From the NCBI RefSeq assembly GCF_900636745.1, contig NZ_LR134310.1:1232501-1296500 (forward strand): a stretch of 64,000 nucleotides of DNA, given 5' to 3'. Numbering within the stretch: the stretch's first letter is position 1; each line of letters begins with the position of its first letter. The DNA comes from Actinobacillus equuli (GTDB lineage Bacteria; Pseudomonadota; Gammaproteobacteria; Enterobacterales; Pasteurellaceae). This document shows positions 22,039 through 31,998 of this stretch, in pieces. A program made the translations under genes and the position numbers. The notes under the pieces were generated by a model. The model had not been told where the DNA came from. It was given only the letters and a program-made list of their open reading frames with translations, and did not search any database.

Positions 22039-22998
22039 ATGAACAAAGCATTTAATCTAAAAAAATTCCTGATAGAACAACGTTCGATCATTGCATTACT
22101 CGCATTAATTGCGGTGGTGTCATTTTTAAATCCGAATTTTTTTAGTGTCGATAACTTACTGAATATCCTACGCCAAACGTCAGTAAATGCGATTATTGCG
22201 ATCGGTATGACGTTTGTGATTTTAATTGCAGGCATTGACCTTTCGGTCGGTTCGGTCTTAGCACTAACCGGAGCGGTAGCGGCAACTTTAATCGGTTTAG
22301 ATCTCTCGATTTATTTAGTGGTACCGGCAGTATTGTTATTTGGTGCGGCAATCGGTTTGTTAAATGGTGCATTAGTCGCCTTCGGTAAAGTACAAGCGTT
22401 TATGGCAACGTTAATCACTATGTTGTTATTACGTGGTGTCACCATGATTTATATGGAAGGTCGCCCGATTTCTACCGGTTTTTCCGACAATGCCGATTAC
22501 TTTGCCGAGATTGGTACCGGCGAATTATTCGGTGTGCCGGTGCCGGTTTGGTTAATGTTTATCTTATTTGCTATCGGTTGGTTTATTCTGACTCAAACCC
22601 GCATCGGTCGTTATATTTATGCGCTTGGCGGTAATGAATCGGCAACCGCACTTTCCGGTATCAACGTGAATAAAATCAAATTGTTTGTGTTTGCAGTCAG
22701 CGGCGTGTTAGCAGCACTTGCAGGTTTAATTGTCACCTCTCGTTTAGGTTCGGCACAACCGACCGCCGGTACCGGTTATGAACTCGATGCGATTGCTGCG
22801 GTTGTGGTTGGCGGAACCAGTTTAATGGGCGGTAAAGGTCGTATTATCGGCACACTAATCGGTGCGTTAATTATCGGCTTCCTCAGCAACGCGTTGAATT
22901 TATTAGATATTGACTCTTACTATCAGCTTGTTGCAAAAGCGTTAGTAATTTTAGCAGCGGTTATTTTGGATAACTTCCTTGGCCGTAAAAAAGCGTAA
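22039..22998 (+). CDS. rbsC: Ribose ABC transporter permease
   Basis: Inner-membrane channel subunit with eight to ten hydrophobic segments in 319 residues. Family landmarks: [30 protein letters not shown] near residues 49-78, [16 protein letters not shown] (cytoplasmic loop that contacts the ATPase), [24 protein letters not shown] near 245-270. It follows rbsA by 56 bp, a gap that holds an uptake sequence. Confidence 0.96.
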   Translation: MNKAFNLKKFLIEQRSIIALLALIAVVSFLNPNFFSVDNLLNILRQTSVNAIIAIGMTFVILIAGIDLSVGSVLALTGAVAATLIGLDLSIYLVVPAVLLFGAAIGLLNGALVAFGKVQAFMATLITMLLLRGVTMIYMEGRPISTGFSDNADYFAEIGTGELFGVPVPVWLMFILFAIGWFILTQTRIGRYIYALGGNESATALSGINVNKIKLFVFAVSGVLAALAGLIVTSRLGSAQPTAGTGYELDAIAAVVVGGTSLMGGKGRIIGTLIGALIIGFLSNALNLLDIDSYYQLVAKALVILAAVILDNFLGRKKA

Positions 22999-23021
22999 CC
23001 TACTCTCAAAAGGAGATTCCT

Positions 23022-23894
23022 ATGAAAAAATTAACTTCTTTAGCACTTGCTCTAGGTTTGGCATTCGGTGCAAAAGCAATGGCGCAAGACACATTGGCGT
23101 TAGCGGTATCTACGCTGGATAACCCGTTCTTCGTTACCTTAAAAGAAGGTGCGGAGAAAAAAGCCAAAGACCTCGGTTACAAATTAGTGGTGTTAGATTC
23201 CCAAAATGACCCGGCAAAAGAATTAGCGAACGTGGAAGATCTCACGGTGCGTGGCGCGAAGGTATTACTCATCAACCCGACAGATTCGGAAGCGGTTGGT
23301 AATGCGGTGGCGATTGCGAATAAGAAAAATATTCCTGTAATCACTTTAGACCGTGGTGCGAATAAAGGTGAAGTGGTGAGCCACATCGCTTCGGATAACG
23401 TTGCCGGCGGTAAAATGGCGGGCGATTTTATCGCGGAGAAAGTCGGCAAAAACGCTAAGGTTATTCAATTAGAGGGTATCGCCGGCACATCAGCGGCTCG
23501 TGAGCGTGGTGAAGGCTTTAAACAAGCGGTAGCGGCAAACCAATTTGAAGTATTAGCTAGCCAACCGGCGGATTTTGACCGTACTAAAGGCTTAAACGTA
23601 ACCGAAAACTTATTAGCAAGTCACGGTGCGGCAAAAGCGGTATTCGCACAAAATGATGAAATGGCGTTAGGTGCGTTACGTGCGATTAAAGCGGCAGGTA
23701 AAGATATTATCGTCGTCGGCTTTGACGGTACGGACGATGCGGTAAAAGCGGTAAAAGGCGGAAAACTGGCGGCAACTATCGCACAACAACCGGATAAAAT
23801 CGGTGAGTTAGGCGTAGAAACAGCGGATAAATTGCTTAAAGGCGAAAAAGTCGAAGCGAAAATCCCTGTACCGTTAAAAGTGATTAGTCAGTAA
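23022..23894 (+). CDS. rbsB: Periplasmic D-ribose-binding protein
   Basis: Captures ribose in the periplasm for RbsAC. The 290-residue precursor has a Sec signal peptide ([21 protein letters not shown], cleavage near residue 21) and a two-lobe sugar-binding fold, starting [26 protein letters not shown] and with [12 protein letters not shown] and [10 protein letters not shown] later. An AGGAG ribosome site precedes it. A G/C-rich hairpin separates it from rbsK. Confidence 0.96.
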   Translation: MKKLTSLALALGLAFGAKAMAQDTLALAVSTLDNPFFVTLKEGAEKKAKDLGYKLVVLDSQNDPAKELANVEDLTVRGAKVLLINPTDSEAVGNAVAIANKKNIPVITLDRGANKGEVVSHIASDNVAGGKMAGDFIAEKVGKNAKVIQLEGIAGTSAARERGEGFKQAVAANQFEVLASQPADFDRTKGLNVTENLLASHGAAKAVFAQNDEMALGALRAIKAAGKDIIVVGFDGTDDAVKAVKGGKLAATIAQQPDKIGELGVETADKLLKGEKVEAKIPVPLKVISQ

Positions 23895-23902
23895 TTTTGG
23901 CT

Positions 23903-23929
23903 CCGGAACCGTTATTTTGACGGTTCCGG
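23903..23929 (+). other. Intercistronic hairpin rbsB-rbsK
   Basis: CCGGAACCGT / ACGGTTCCGG, a perfect 10-bp stem with a 7-nt loop and no T-run. Such hairpins after periplasmic-binding-protein genes often protect the upstream message from 3' exonucleases; that role is inferred. Confidence 0.7.
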
Positions 23930-23966
23930 CATCGCTAGGTTTGTTTGAGGTCGGTTTGAGGTAATT

Positions 23967-24878
23967 ATGAAAAAACTTTGTGTGTTAGGCAGCGTAAATG
24001 CGGATCATGTTATTCGAGTCCCTTATTTCCCGAAAGCGGGCGAAACGCTGAAAGGCGGCAATTATCACATTGCTTATGGTGGCAAAGGTGCGAACCAAGC
24101 AGTAGCTGCGGCTCGTGTGCGAGATACATCATTAGTTGATGTGGATTTTATCGCTTGTATCGGCGCTGATGATATTGGGCGAGCGATGAAACAAGCGTTT
24201 GTACAAGACGGCATTAATCCCGAACACATTGTTGAAGTTGCTGATCAAATGACCGGCATTGCGATGATTCAAGTGGCTGATTCAGGCGAAAACAGCATTG
24301 TGATTTCCGCCGGTGCGAATGCAAAGCTAGATGAAAGCGTGGTGGCACAACATCAAGCTACGATTGAAAGTGCGGATTGCTTACTAGTTCAGCTTGAAAC
24401 GCCGTTACAAGCGGTCGAAAAAGCACTAAAAATTGCGAAAGCTCATCACACCCAAGTGATTTTAAATCCGGCACCGGCACAGCCGCTCTCGGACGAAATT
24501 TTAGCGAATATCGATATGATTACCCCAAATGAAACTGAAACCGCCTTACTGACAGGCGTTCAAGTGGTCGATGAACAAACCGCCCAACAAGCAGCGAATG
24601 TGTTCCATCAAAAAGGTATTCAAATCGTGTTAATTACTTTGGGAGCGAAAGGGGCGTTTTTAAGTGAAAACGGCAACGGTGAAATCATTGCCGGCTTTAA
24701 AGTCACACCGGTGGATACAACCGCCGCCGGCGATACCTTTAACGGTGCATTAGCGATAGCCTTATTAGAAGGCAAATCGATGCGAGATGCGGTAATGTTC
24801 GCCCACAAAGCCTCCTCTATTTCAGTCACCCGTATGGGCGCACAAAGTTCGATTCCAACTCGGGCGGAATTACACTAA
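23967..24878 (+). CDS. rbsK: Ribokinase
   Basis: Phosphorylates ribose to ribose 5-phosphate. The 303-residue PfkB-family protein has the N-terminal signature GGKGANQAVAAAR and the C-terminal catalytic motif VDTTAAGDTFNGALAIAL containing the anion hole and the catalytic Asp. MITPNETETALLTG is the PfkB mid-motif. It is the last gene of rbsDACBK, followed by a terminator. Confidence 0.96.
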   Translation: MKKLCVLGSVNADHVIRVPYFPKAGETLKGGNYHIAYGGKGANQAVAAARVRDTSLVDVDFIACIGADDIGRAMKQAFVQDGINPEHIVEVADQMTGIAMIQVADSGENSIVISAGANAKLDESVVAQHQATIESADCLLVQLETPLQAVEKALKIAKAHHTQVILNPAPAQPLSDEILANIDMITPNETETALLTGVQVVDEQTAQQAANVFHQKGIQIVLITLGAKGAFLSENGNGEIIAGFKVTPVDTTAAGDTFNGALAIALLEGKSMRDAVMFAHKASSISVTRMGAQSSIPTRAELH

Positions 24879-24895
24879 TTAGATTTTCTAAACGG

Positions 24896-24921
24896 AAGAG
24901 CACATGATTAATTGTGCTCTT
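24896..24921 (+). terminator. rbs operon terminator
   Basis: AAGAGCACA / TGTGCTCTT, a 9-bp stem with an 8-nt loop followed by TTTCTTTTT, 17 bp past the rbsK stop. Confidence 0.85.
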
Positions 24922-25003
24922 TTCTTTTTATGGTGATGGGATTTTTGCTGTATTTCATTTGTTTCATCGTTACAATATCGTGCGTAAAAAGAGGAATGCA
25001 AAA

Positions 25004-25480
25004 ATGTCAGAAAATTTAACCGCTTGTCCGTGTCAGTCGGGTAAGCATTATGCGCAATGTTGCCAGCCGTTTCATCTCAAGCAAGCTTATCCGGCAACGG
25101 CGGAGCAGTTAATGCGTTCACGCTATGCGGCTTATACTTTGGTGAATATTGATTATATTGTGGAGACTACCGTCCCTAGCCAGCAGAAATTTTTGGATCA
25201 GGCGGCGATGAAAGCGTGGGGTGAAAACACCAAATGGGCGGGATTAGAAATTCTCTCTCTCAAGCCGAATGTCAGTAAAATCCACAGTTTAGTAGAATTT
25301 AAAGCCCTATTTAACACAGAAAATGGCGTAGAGGCACACCACGAATTGTCACTGTTTGTGTTAGTAAATAACCGCTGGTATTTCGTTGACCCAACGGTGC
25401 CGCTGCCTTCGCAAAAGCAAAATTGTGTATGTGGTTCTGCTAAAAAATTTAAACATTGTTGCGGCGCATATCTCGTCTAG
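25004..25480 (+). CDS. ychJ: YchJ-family SEC-C motif protein
   Basis: A 158-residue protein with a zinc-binding SEC-C motif at each end: [13 protein letters not shown] (about residues 8-20) and [13 protein letters not shown] (about 142-154). The middle has the conserved YchJ segment ([24 protein letters not shown]). The motif resembles the SecB/ribosome-binding tail of SecA; the biological role is not established. ATG 25004 has GAGG 10 nt before it; a frame from 24914 would begin in the rbs terminator region. Confidence 0.9.
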   Translation: MSENLTACPCQSGKHYAQCCQPFHLKQAYPATAEQLMRSRYAAYTLVNIDYIVETTVPSQQKFLDQAAMKAWGENTKWAGLEILSLKPNVSKIHSLVEFKALFNTENGVEAHHELSLFVLVNNRWYFVDPTVPLPSQKQNCVCGSAKKFKHCCGAYLV

Positions 25481-25488
25481 TCTTGATT

Positions 25489-25536
25489 ACAAGCGGTTAT
25501 TTTTTTGCAAAATTTTGTGAATTTCGACCGCTTGTT
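25489..25536. terminator. Uptake-sequence pair / ychJ terminator
   Basis: ACAAGCGGT (25489-25497) and GACCGCTTGT (25526-25535), inverted, followed by TTTT; directly after the ychJ stop. Confidence 0.8.
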
Positions 25537-25695
25537 TTACCTCCAATTCGTTCAAATTAACATCCTTACAACATTTAGCTAATTATTATTCCATTTAGTT
25601 ATTTGAAGCCTGCATAAATTTCTCTAATAATTCGAAAAAAACACAACATCATATGTTTTATCTATTAATTTTCTCGAATTAAGAGGGTTCCTACT

Positions 25696-26478
25696 ATGTT
25701 AAAACAATTATCAGTGATTGCGGTTTCTGCGATTGCACTTGCAACATCAGCAACTTCGTTTGCTAAAGAAACGTTACTCGAAAGAATTAATGCCAAAGGT
25801 ACGATTACAGTCGGTACTGAAGGGACTTATGCGCCGTTTACTTATCACGATGCGAGCGGTAAATTAACCGGTTATGATGTGGAAGTAACTCGTGCGGTTG
25901 CAGAAAAATTAGGCGTTAAAGTTGAGTTTAAAGAAACCCAATGGGACGCAATGTTAGCCGGTTTAAAAGCGGATCGTTTCGATTTAGTGGCAAACCAAGT
26001 AGGTTTAACCACACCGGAACGCCAAGCGACTTTTGATAAATCGGAAGCGTATAGTTGGTCTGGTGCGGCGTTAGTGGTGCGTAACGATGAAGAAAAAATC
26101 AAGCAGGCATCGGATGTTAAAGGCGTAAAAACCGCTCAAACATTAAGCTCAAACTACGGCGAATTAGCGCGTGATAACGGTGCGAATATTGTGCCGATTG
26201 ACGGTATGGCGCAAGGCTTATTGCTCATTCAACAAAAACGTGCGGATGCAACTTTCAACGACAATCTTGCGTTATTGGATTATCTGAAGAAAAACCCGAA
26301 ATCAGGTTTAAAAATTGTTTGGGAATCACCTGAAAAAGTAGGCGCCGGTTTAGTGGCGAACAAAGGTAACCAAGAAGCGTTAAACAAAATTAGTGCGGCG
26401 ATAGTTGAGTTACAAAAAGACGGCACGTTGAAAAAGCTTGGCGAACAATTCTTTGGCCGTGATATTAGTGTGAAATAA
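25696..26478 (+). CDS. Amino-acid ABC transporter, periplasmic binding protein (cystine/polar type)
   Basis: Periplasmic binding protein of 260 residues with a Sec signal peptide (about 1-23, ending ATSFA) and a family-3 fold: RINAKGTITVGTEGTYAPFTYHDASGKLTGYDVEVTRAVAEKLG, then DAMLAGLKADRFDLVANQVGLTTPERQ. It most resembles the cystine-binding FliY/TcyA type (H. influenzae HI1080-like, from memory), but glutamine or other polar amino acids are possible. It is separated from its permease gene by a terminator-like uptake pair and a MetJ-type operator. Confidence 0.88.
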   Translation: MLKQLSVIAVSAIALATSATSFAKETLLERINAKGTITVGTEGTYAPFTYHDASGKLTGYDVEVTRAVAEKLGVKVEFKETQWDAMLAGLKADRFDLVANQVGLTTPERQATFDKSEAYSWSGAALVVRNDEEKIKQASDVKGVKTAQTLSSNYGELARDNGANIVPIDGMAQGLLLIQQKRADATFNDNLALLDYLKKNPKSGLKIVWESPEKVGAGLVANKGNQEALNKISAAIVELQKDGTLKKLGEQFFGRDISVK

Positions 26479-26502
26479 TTTAATACGTTCAGACGCTTTG
26501 GA

Positions 26503-26550
26503 GCAAGCGGTCTAAATCTGCAAATTTTTAGCAAATTTAGACCGCTTGTT
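26503..26550. terminator. Uptake-sequence pair / terminator inside the ABC transporter locus
   Basis: GCAAGCGGTCTAAAT (from 26503) and ATTTAGACCGCTTGT (to 26549) form a 14- to 15-bp stem followed by TTTTTC. It should end most binding-protein transcripts before the permease gene. Confidence 0.8.
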
Positions 26551-26568
26551 TTTCTTTTTAGATTATTT

Positions 26569-26584
26569 AGACGTCTAGACGTAT
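26569..26584. promoter_or_regulatory. Tandem MetJ-type boxes upstream of the permease gene
   Basis: AGACGTCT directly followed by AGACGTAT: one perfect and one 7-of-8 copy of the MetJ consensus AGACGTCT, contiguous as the repressor requires. The next eight bases (ACATTTCT) match at 5 of 8. It is 58 bp ahead of the permease start. Confidence 0.75.
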
Positions 26585-26641
26585 ACATTTCTATCTATAT
26601 CCCTTAGAATTTCATTAAATCAATTTTTATTAGGATAGTTT

Positions 26642-27358
26642 GTGTTAGAAAATTTATTACTGCAAATTCCATTTATGGACGAGGCACGTGTGAAACTGGT
26701 GATGGATGCTTTCTTCCCAATGGTTGAAGCGGCAGTCTTGGTTTCTATTCCGCTAGCAATCGCTTCTTTTATTATCGGTATGGCGATTGCGGTCGGTGTT
26801 GCGTTAATTCGAGTGACACCGGTAAACGGTATGCTACACCGCATTGCACTTGCGATTGTGAAAGTGTATATCTCAATTATTCGAGGCACGCCGATGTTGG
26901 TGCAAATCTCTGTGGTGTTTTACGGCTTGCCAGCGATCGGTGTGTATATTGATCCGATTCCGGCGGCGATTATCGGTTTCTCGTTGAATATTGGTGCATA
27001 CGGTTCGGAAACCGTGCGTGCGGCGATTTCTTCCGTGCCGAAAGGGCAATGGGAAGCCGGTTATACAATCGGTATGACCTATATGCAAACCTTCCGCCGT
27101 ATTATTGCGCCGCAAGCCATTCGAGTTGCAGTGCCGCCGTTAAGTAATACGTTTATCGGTTTGTTTAAAGATACTTCATTGGCTTCTGTGGTGACAGTAA
27201 CGGAAATGTTCCGTGTCGCACAACAAATGGCGAATATGTCCTACGACTTCTTGCCGGTATATATTGAGGCGGGTTTAATTTACTGGTGTTTCTGCTGGGT
27301 GCTTTTCTTGATTCAAGCGAAACTCGAACGCCGCTTTAATCGCTTTGTGGCGAAATAA
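26642..27358 (+). CDS. Amino-acid ABC transporter permease (cystine/polar type)
   Basis: Inner-membrane permease of the HisMQ family, 238 residues with about five hydrophobic segments. The family loop is EAGYTIGMTYMQTFRRIIAPQAIRVAVPPLSN (residues about 138-170); ISIIRGTPMLVQISVVFYGLP is the other signature. It starts with GTG at 26642, preceded by AGGATAG; the first ATG is twelve residues later. It is followed by the ATPase gene after 21 bp. A MetJ-type site upstream suggests repression by S-adenosylmethionine. Confidence 0.9.
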   Translation: MLENLLLQIPFMDEARVKLVMDAFFPMVEAAVLVSIPLAIASFIIGMAIAVGVALIRVTPVNGMLHRIALAIVKVYISIIRGTPMLVQISVVFYGLPAIGVYIDPIPAAIIGFSLNIGAYGSETVRAAISSVPKGQWEAGYTIGMTYMQTFRRIIAPQAIRVAVPPLSNTFIGLFKDTSLASVVTVTEMFRVAQQMANMSYDFLPVYIEAGLIYWCFCWVLFLIQAKLERRFNRFVAK

Positions 27359-27379
27359 TGGTTAACCACGGAAAACAAG

Positions 27380-28129
27380 ATGATAAAAATTAGCAATATT
27401 CATAAAACTTTTGGCGACAACACGATTTTACGTGGCATCGATCTAGAAATTAAAAAAGGTCAGGTGGTGGTGATTCTCGGGCCTTCCGGTTCCGGTAAAA
27501 CCACGTTTTTACGCTGTTTAAATGCGCTGGAAATGCCGGAACAAGGCACGATCACTTTTGACGGATCAGAGCCGTTAAGCGTAGATTTTTCAGCGAAAAA
27601 CATCAAAAAACAGATTCTTGCCCTACGCCGTAAATCGGGTATGGTGTTCCAAAATTACAACTTATTTCCACACAAAACCGCATTAGAAAACGTGATGGAA
27701 GGTCCTGTATTTGTGCAAGGTAAAAAGCCGGAACAAGCTAAAGCAGAAGCCGAGAAATTGTTGGCAAAAGTCGGTTTATCCGATAAAGCGCAGCTTTACC
27801 CGTTCCAACTCTCCGGTGGTCAGCAACAGCGGGTCGGCATTGCACGTGCATTAGCGATTCAACCGGAATTGATGTTATTTGACGAACCGACTTCGGCACT
27901 TGATCCGGAATTAGTGCAAGATGTGCTGAATACCATGAAAGAGTTGGCGCTAGAAGGCTGGACAATGGTAGTGGTCACGCACGAAATCAAATTCGCATTA
28001 GATGTGGCGGATGTGGTGGTCGTTATGGACGGCGGTGAAATTGTCGAGCAAGGTTCGCCGGCACAGCTTTTCCAGAATCCGCAACACGAACGTACTAAAC
28101 GCTTCTTACATCAAATTCGTGCGGATTAA
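27380..28129 (+). CDS. Amino-acid ABC transporter ATP-binding protein (cystine/polar type)
   Basis: ATPase of 249 residues with Walker A GPSGSGKT (about 34-41), signature LSGGQQQRVGIARALAI, Walker B LMLFDEPTSALDPE, and the H-loop VVVTHE. It is translated with the permease and powers uptake through it. The C-terminal QNPQHERTKRFLHQI is usual for the polar amino-acid group. Confidence 0.93.
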   Translation: MIKISNIHKTFGDNTILRGIDLEIKKGQVVVILGPSGSGKTTFLRCLNALEMPEQGTITFDGSEPLSVDFSAKNIKKQILALRRKSGMVFQNYNLFPHKTALENVMEGPVFVQGKKPEQAKAEAEKLLAKVGLSDKAQLYPFQLSGGQQQRVGIARALAIQPELMLFDEPTSALDPELVQDVLNTMKELALEGWTMVVVTHEIKFALDVADVVVVMDGGEIVEQGSPAQLFQNPQHERTKRFLHQIRAD

Positions 28130-28137
28130 CCCTTATG

Positions 28138-28184
28138 ACAAGCGGTTTAAATTAGCAAAAATTTTGCAAATTTAGACCGCTTGT
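28138..28184. terminator. Uptake-sequence pair / ABC operon terminator
   Basis: ACAAGCGGTTTAAATT and the inverted AATTTAGACCGCTTGT (to 28184) right after the ATPase stop, followed by TTTCATTT. Confidence 0.8.
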
Positions 28185-28294
28185 TTCATTTATCTGATCA
28201 TTCCCTTCATCATTCCTTTTATGCCCCGCAGTTTTTTCCACTCCCTCAATCTGTTACACTAACTGCCAATTTTGACTAACTTAACTGCGAAGCC

Positions 28295-30889
28295 ATGACT
28301 CAAGATCTTTCTAAACACACGCCGATGATGGCGCAATATTTGCAACTTAAAGCGCAAAATCCCGATATTTTGTTGTTCTACCGTATGGGCGATTTTTACG
28401 AGTTGTTTTATGACGACGCCAAAAAAGCGGCGGCGTTGTTAGATATTTCTTTGACCAAGCGAGGTGCATCGGCAGGCGAGCCGATTCCGATGGCGGGCGT
28501 GCCTTATCATGCAGTAGAAGGCTATTTAGCTAAATTGGTCGCTTTGGGCGAATCGGTAGCGATTTGTGAGCAGATTGGTGATCCGGCAGCCAGTAAAGGG
28601 CCGGTTGAACGTAAAGTCGTGCGCATCGTTACCCCCGGCACCGTAAGTGATGAAGCGTTATTGCCGGAACGACAGGATAATTTAGTTGCAGCGATTTACG
28701 AAGAAAAGGGTGTGTTTGCGATTGCAACTTTGGATATGACTTCCGGGCGTTTTTTAATTACCGAATTACCAAATAAAGAAGCGCTCGCTGCCGAATTACA
28801 ACGCTTACAACCGGCGGAAATTCTATATGCGGAAGATTTTTCTGCCGCTGAGATTTTAAATAATTATAAAGGCTTACGTCGCCGTCCGGTGTGGGAATTT
28901 GAGTTAGTCACGGCGATTAATTTATTAAATCGCCAATTCGGTACGCAAAGTTTAGCCGGCTTCGGAGTGGAAAAAGCCGTGGTGGCATTATGTGCGGCTG
29001 GTTGCGTTTTACACTATGCACAAGAAACGCAACGTACCGCCTTACCGCATATCAACAGTATTCATTTGGCGCAAAATAGTGACACTATTTTGCTGGATGC
29101 GGCAACTCGTCGTAACTTAGAACTGACCCAAAATTTAGCCGGCGGAACGGAAAATACGTTAGCGGCAGTTTTAGATAAATGTGTTACGCCAATGGGTAGC
29201 CGTTTGCTGAAACGCTGGATTCATCAACCGATTCGTGATTTAGAAAAATTGAAAAAGCGTCAAGATATAATTGACACTTTACAAAAAGAGCAACGTATCG
29301 AACTGCTTCAGCCGTTACTCCAAAACGTTGGCGATATGGAGCGAATTCTTGCACGTGTTGCATTGCGCTCGGCTCGCCCTCGTGATTTAACCCGTTTGCG
29401 TACCGCCTTGGCGCAATTGCCTGATATTGCAAAAAATGCGAAAAATTTGACAGCTTCGCTTGATGCACTTGTGGCACAAGTAAGCGATTTCAGCGAATTA
29501 CACGCACTGCTTGAACGTGCGATTATTGAAACGCCTCCACAATTAATTCGTGACGGCGGTGTAATTGCCGCAGGTTACAATGCGGAGTTGGACGAATGGC
29601 GAGAGCTTTCTGCCGGTGCAACGCAATATTTGGAAAATCTCGAAATTCGAGAAAGAGAAGCAACCGGTATTGATACGCTTAAAATCGGCTTTAATGCAGT
29701 ACACGGCTACTATATTCAAATTAGCCAAGGACAAGCGCATAAAGCCCCGATGCACTACGTACGCCGCCAAACCTTGAAAAATGCTGAGCGTTATATTATT
29801 CCCGAGCTGAAAACCTATGAAGATAAGGTGCTGAAAGCAAAAGGTGCGTCATTAGCATTGGAGAAACAACTTTATGATGAGTTGTTCGATTTACTTATGC
29901 CGCGTTTGGGCGAATTGCAGTTGGCGGCGATGGCATTATCCGAATTAGACGTACTGACCAATCTTGCCGAGCGAGCGGAAAGTTTGAACTATGTGCGTCC
30001 GACGTTCAGCTTACAACGAGGCGTGAATATCAAAGGAGGTCGCCACCCGGTGGTGGAGCAAGTGTTGAAAGATCCGTTTATTGCTAACCCTGTATTCTTA
30101 AATGCACAACGTCATTTATTGGTGGTAACTGGTCCGAATATGGGCGGTAAAAGTACCTATATGCGTCAAATTGCATTGATTAGTCTAATGGCGTATATCG
30201 GCAGTTTTGTGCCTGCGGATAGTGCGGAAATCGGTGCATTAGACCGCATTTTTACCCGTATCGGCGCAAGTGATGATTTAGCCTCTGGTCGTTCGACTTT
30301 TATGGTGGAAATGACCGAAATGGCGAATATTCTGCATCAGGCAACCGAAAACAGCTTAGTGCTGATCGATGAAATCGGGCGTGGTACTTCCACTTATGAC
30401 GGTTTATCGCTGGCGTGGGCGTGTGCTGAATGGCTAGCCAAGAAAACCCAATCACTCACCTTATTTGCGACGCACTATTTTGAGCTGACCAGTCTGCCGA
30501 GTCAGTTAAAAGGCGTGGCGAATGTGCATTTAGATGCTCGAGAACATCAGGATTCCATCGTGTTTATGCACAGCGTACAAGAAGGTGCGGCAAGTAAAAG
30601 CTACGGTTTGGCGGTAGCGGCGCTTGCCGGTGTGCCGAAACAGGTTATTCAACTGGCGAAACAGCGTTTAGCGCATTTGGAAGAGATCTCATTACAAACC
30701 AAAGAAGCGCACGATAACCCGCAAGGCGATTTATTATTCGGTGCTGATTTGCAAGAAACACCGCAAATTCAACCGCTTGTTGTACAACAAAGTGACGTGG
30801 AAAAAGCATTAATGAGCATCGACCCAGATGAACTCACCCCTCGCCAAGCGTTGGATGAGTTATATCGTTTGAAGAAATTAATTGCTTAA
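28295..30889 (+). CDS. mutS: DNA mismatch repair protein MutS
   Basis: Recognises mismatches and recruits MutL. The 864-residue protein has the mismatch-reading Phe34-X-Glu36 in [13 protein letters not shown], connector and lever domains, Walker [10 protein letters not shown] (613-621), Walker [18 protein letters not shown], and the C-terminal tetramerisation/beta-clamp tail ending [17 protein letters not shown]. It stands alone between two uptake-pair terminators. Confidence 0.98.
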   Translation: MTQDLSKHTPMMAQYLQLKAQNPDILLFYRMGDFYELFYDDAKKAAALLDISLTKRGASAGEPIPMAGVPYHAVEGYLAKLVALGESVAICEQIGDPAASKGPVERKVVRIVTPGTVSDEALLPERQDNLVAAIYEEKGVFAIATLDMTSGRFLITELPNKEALAAELQRLQPAEILYAEDFSAAEILNNYKGLRRRPVWEFELVTAINLLNRQFGTQSLAGFGVEKAVVALCAAGCVLHYAQETQRTALPHINSIHLAQNSDTILLDAATRRNLELTQNLAGGTENTLAAVLDKCVTPMGSRLLKRWIHQPIRDLEKLKKRQDIIDTLQKEQRIELLQPLLQNVGDMERILARVALRSARPRDLTRLRTALAQLPDIAKNAKNLTASLDALVAQVSDFSELHALLERAIIETPPQLIRDGGVIAAGYNAELDEWRELSAGATQYLENLEIREREATGIDTLKIGFNAVHGYYIQISQGQAHKAPMHYVRRQTLKNAERYIIPELKTYEDKVLKAKGASLALEKQLYDELFDLLMPRLGELQLAAMALSELDVLTNLAERAESLNYVRPTFSLQRGVNIKGGRHPVVEQVLKDPFIANPVFLNAQRHLLVVTGPNMGGKSTYMRQIALISLMAYIGSFVPADSAEIGALDRIFTRIGASDDLASGRSTFMVEMTEMANILHQATENSLVLIDEIGRGTSTYDGLSLAWACAEWLAKKTQSLTLFATHYFELTSLPSQLKGVANVHLDAREHQDSIVFMHSVQEGAASKSYGLAVAALAGVPKQVIQLAKQRLAHLEEISLQTKEAHDNPQGDLLFGADLQETPQIQPLVVQQSDVEKALMSIDPDELTPRQALDELYRLKKLIA

Positions 30890-30904
30890 AGGAAAAAACG
30901 CAAT

Positions 30905-30980
30905 TTAGCTCGGGTAAGTTAGCGCCATACGGTTCGTATGGAGTAAAACGAGAACAAATGGCACAGCTCTAAGCTGGTTA
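30905..30980 (+). other. Structured intergenic stretch after mutS
   Basis: Contains a perfect 7-bp triloop hairpin (CCATACG-GTT-CGTATGG, 30925-30941) and short complementary arms (CTCG near 30909 with CGAG near 30949; AGCT repeats near 30965 and 30973). It lies before the uptake-pair terminator at 30984. It may be the structured end of the mutS message or a small RNA; nothing proves either. Confidence 0.3.
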
Positions 30981-30983
30981 AAT

Positions 30984-31027
30984 ACAAGCGGTCGTATTGG
31001 TAAAAAAATTTGCAAATACGACCGCTT
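30984..31027. terminator. Uptake-sequence pair / terminator after mutS
   Basis: ACAAGCGGTCGTATT (30984 on) and the inverted AATACGACCGCTT (to 31027), stem of about 13 bp, followed by TACTTTTG. Confidence 0.78.
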
Positions 31028-31111
31028 TACTTTTGTCTATTTGTTATATTGCAACGAATTTGTGTTAAAATTTAACGTTTGTATTTTAGTAAATTTGAAA
31101 GAGAACTGAAC

Positions 31112-31426
31112 GTGGAACAAAATTTAGTCGAATTTTTAACAAAAACTTTAGATGATTTAAAAGCGCAAGATATTTTAGCGATTGACGTGCGCGGTAAATC
31201 GAGCATTACCGATACCATGATTATCGCAACCGGTACTTCGGTGCGTCACGTAGCTTCAACCGCAGATCGTTTAAGCGCAGAAGCAAAACAAGCGGGCTTT
31301 GAAGTATTTGGTGAAGAAGGTAAAGCGGTAGCGGATTGGATCGTGGTCGATTTTGGTCAAGCAATTGTGCATTTATTACAAGCGGATGCCCGTGAAATGT
31401 ATCAATTAGAAAAACTTTGGGCATAA
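31112..31426 (+). CDS. rsfS: Ribosomal silencing factor RsfS
   Basis: Binds ribosomal protein uL14 and blocks subunit joining when nutrients are short. I chose the GTG at 31112 (104 residues; E. coli 105), since a longer frame opening with TTG at 31079 has no family support and GAGA lies 8 nt before the GTG. Family motifs: [34 protein letters not shown] and [30 protein letters not shown]. First gene of the rsfS-rlmH block. Confidence 0.94.
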   Translation: MEQNLVEFLTKTLDDLKAQDILAIDVRGKSSITDTMIIATGTSVRHVASTADRLSAEAKQAGFEVFGEEGKAVADWIVVDFGQAIVHLLQADAREMYQLEKLWA

Positions 31427-31448
31427 CCGTCATTTTTGTGGTGGCACA

Positions 31449-31916
31449 ATGAAAATACAACTAATTGCGGTCGGACAAAAAATGCCGGATTGGGTGAAGG
31501 TTGGTTTCGAAGAATACCAACGCCGTTTCCCAAAGGATATGCCGTTTGAACTGATTGAGATTCCTGCCGGTAAACGTGGTAAGAATGCGGATATTAAACG
31601 CATTTTAGAGCAAGAAGGCAAAGCGATGTTAGCGGCTGCCGGTAAAGGCAAAGTTGTGACGTTGGATATTCCGGGCAAACCTTGGACAACCGAACAATTG
31701 GCGAGCCAATTGGAAGCATGGAAAAATGACGGACGAGATGTGTGCTTGTTGATTGGCGGGCCGGAAGGACTTTCGCCGGAATGTAAAGCAGCAGCGGAAC
31801 AAAGTTGGTCGCTTTCACCTCTAACCTTACCGCACCCAATGGTGCGAGTGATCGTAGCGGAAAGTTTATATCGTGCGTGGTCACTGACAACAAATCACCC
31901 TTATCATCGAGAATAG
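31449..31916 (+). CDS. rlmH: 23S rRNA (pseudouridine1915-N3)-methyltransferase
   Basis: SPOUT methyltransferase acting on 70S ribosomes at helix 69. The 155 residues match the family exactly. The knot region is visible: [14 protein letters not shown] (SAM-binding) and [35 protein letters not shown] at the C-terminus. It follows rsfS by 22 bp, the usual pairing. Confidence 0.97.
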   Translation: MKIQLIAVGQKMPDWVKVGFEEYQRRFPKDMPFELIEIPAGKRGKNADIKRILEQEGKAMLAAAGKGKVVTLDIPGKPWTTEQLASQLEAWKNDGRDVCLLIGGPEGLSPECKAAAEQSWSLSPLTLPHPMVRVIVAESLYRAWSLTTNHPYHRE

Positions 31917-31956
31917 CTTGATCTCGAATGGACATGGTAAAAAATTCTAAAATTTT

Positions 31957-31966
31957 GACCGCTTGT
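31957..31966 (-). repeat. Apl-type DNA uptake sequence core
   Basis: Minus-strand ACAAGCGGTC in the rlmH-mrdA gap, unpaired. Confidence 0.75.
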
Positions 31967-31998
31967 TCCGTTCGCTCTAGAACAAAATGAGATAAACA

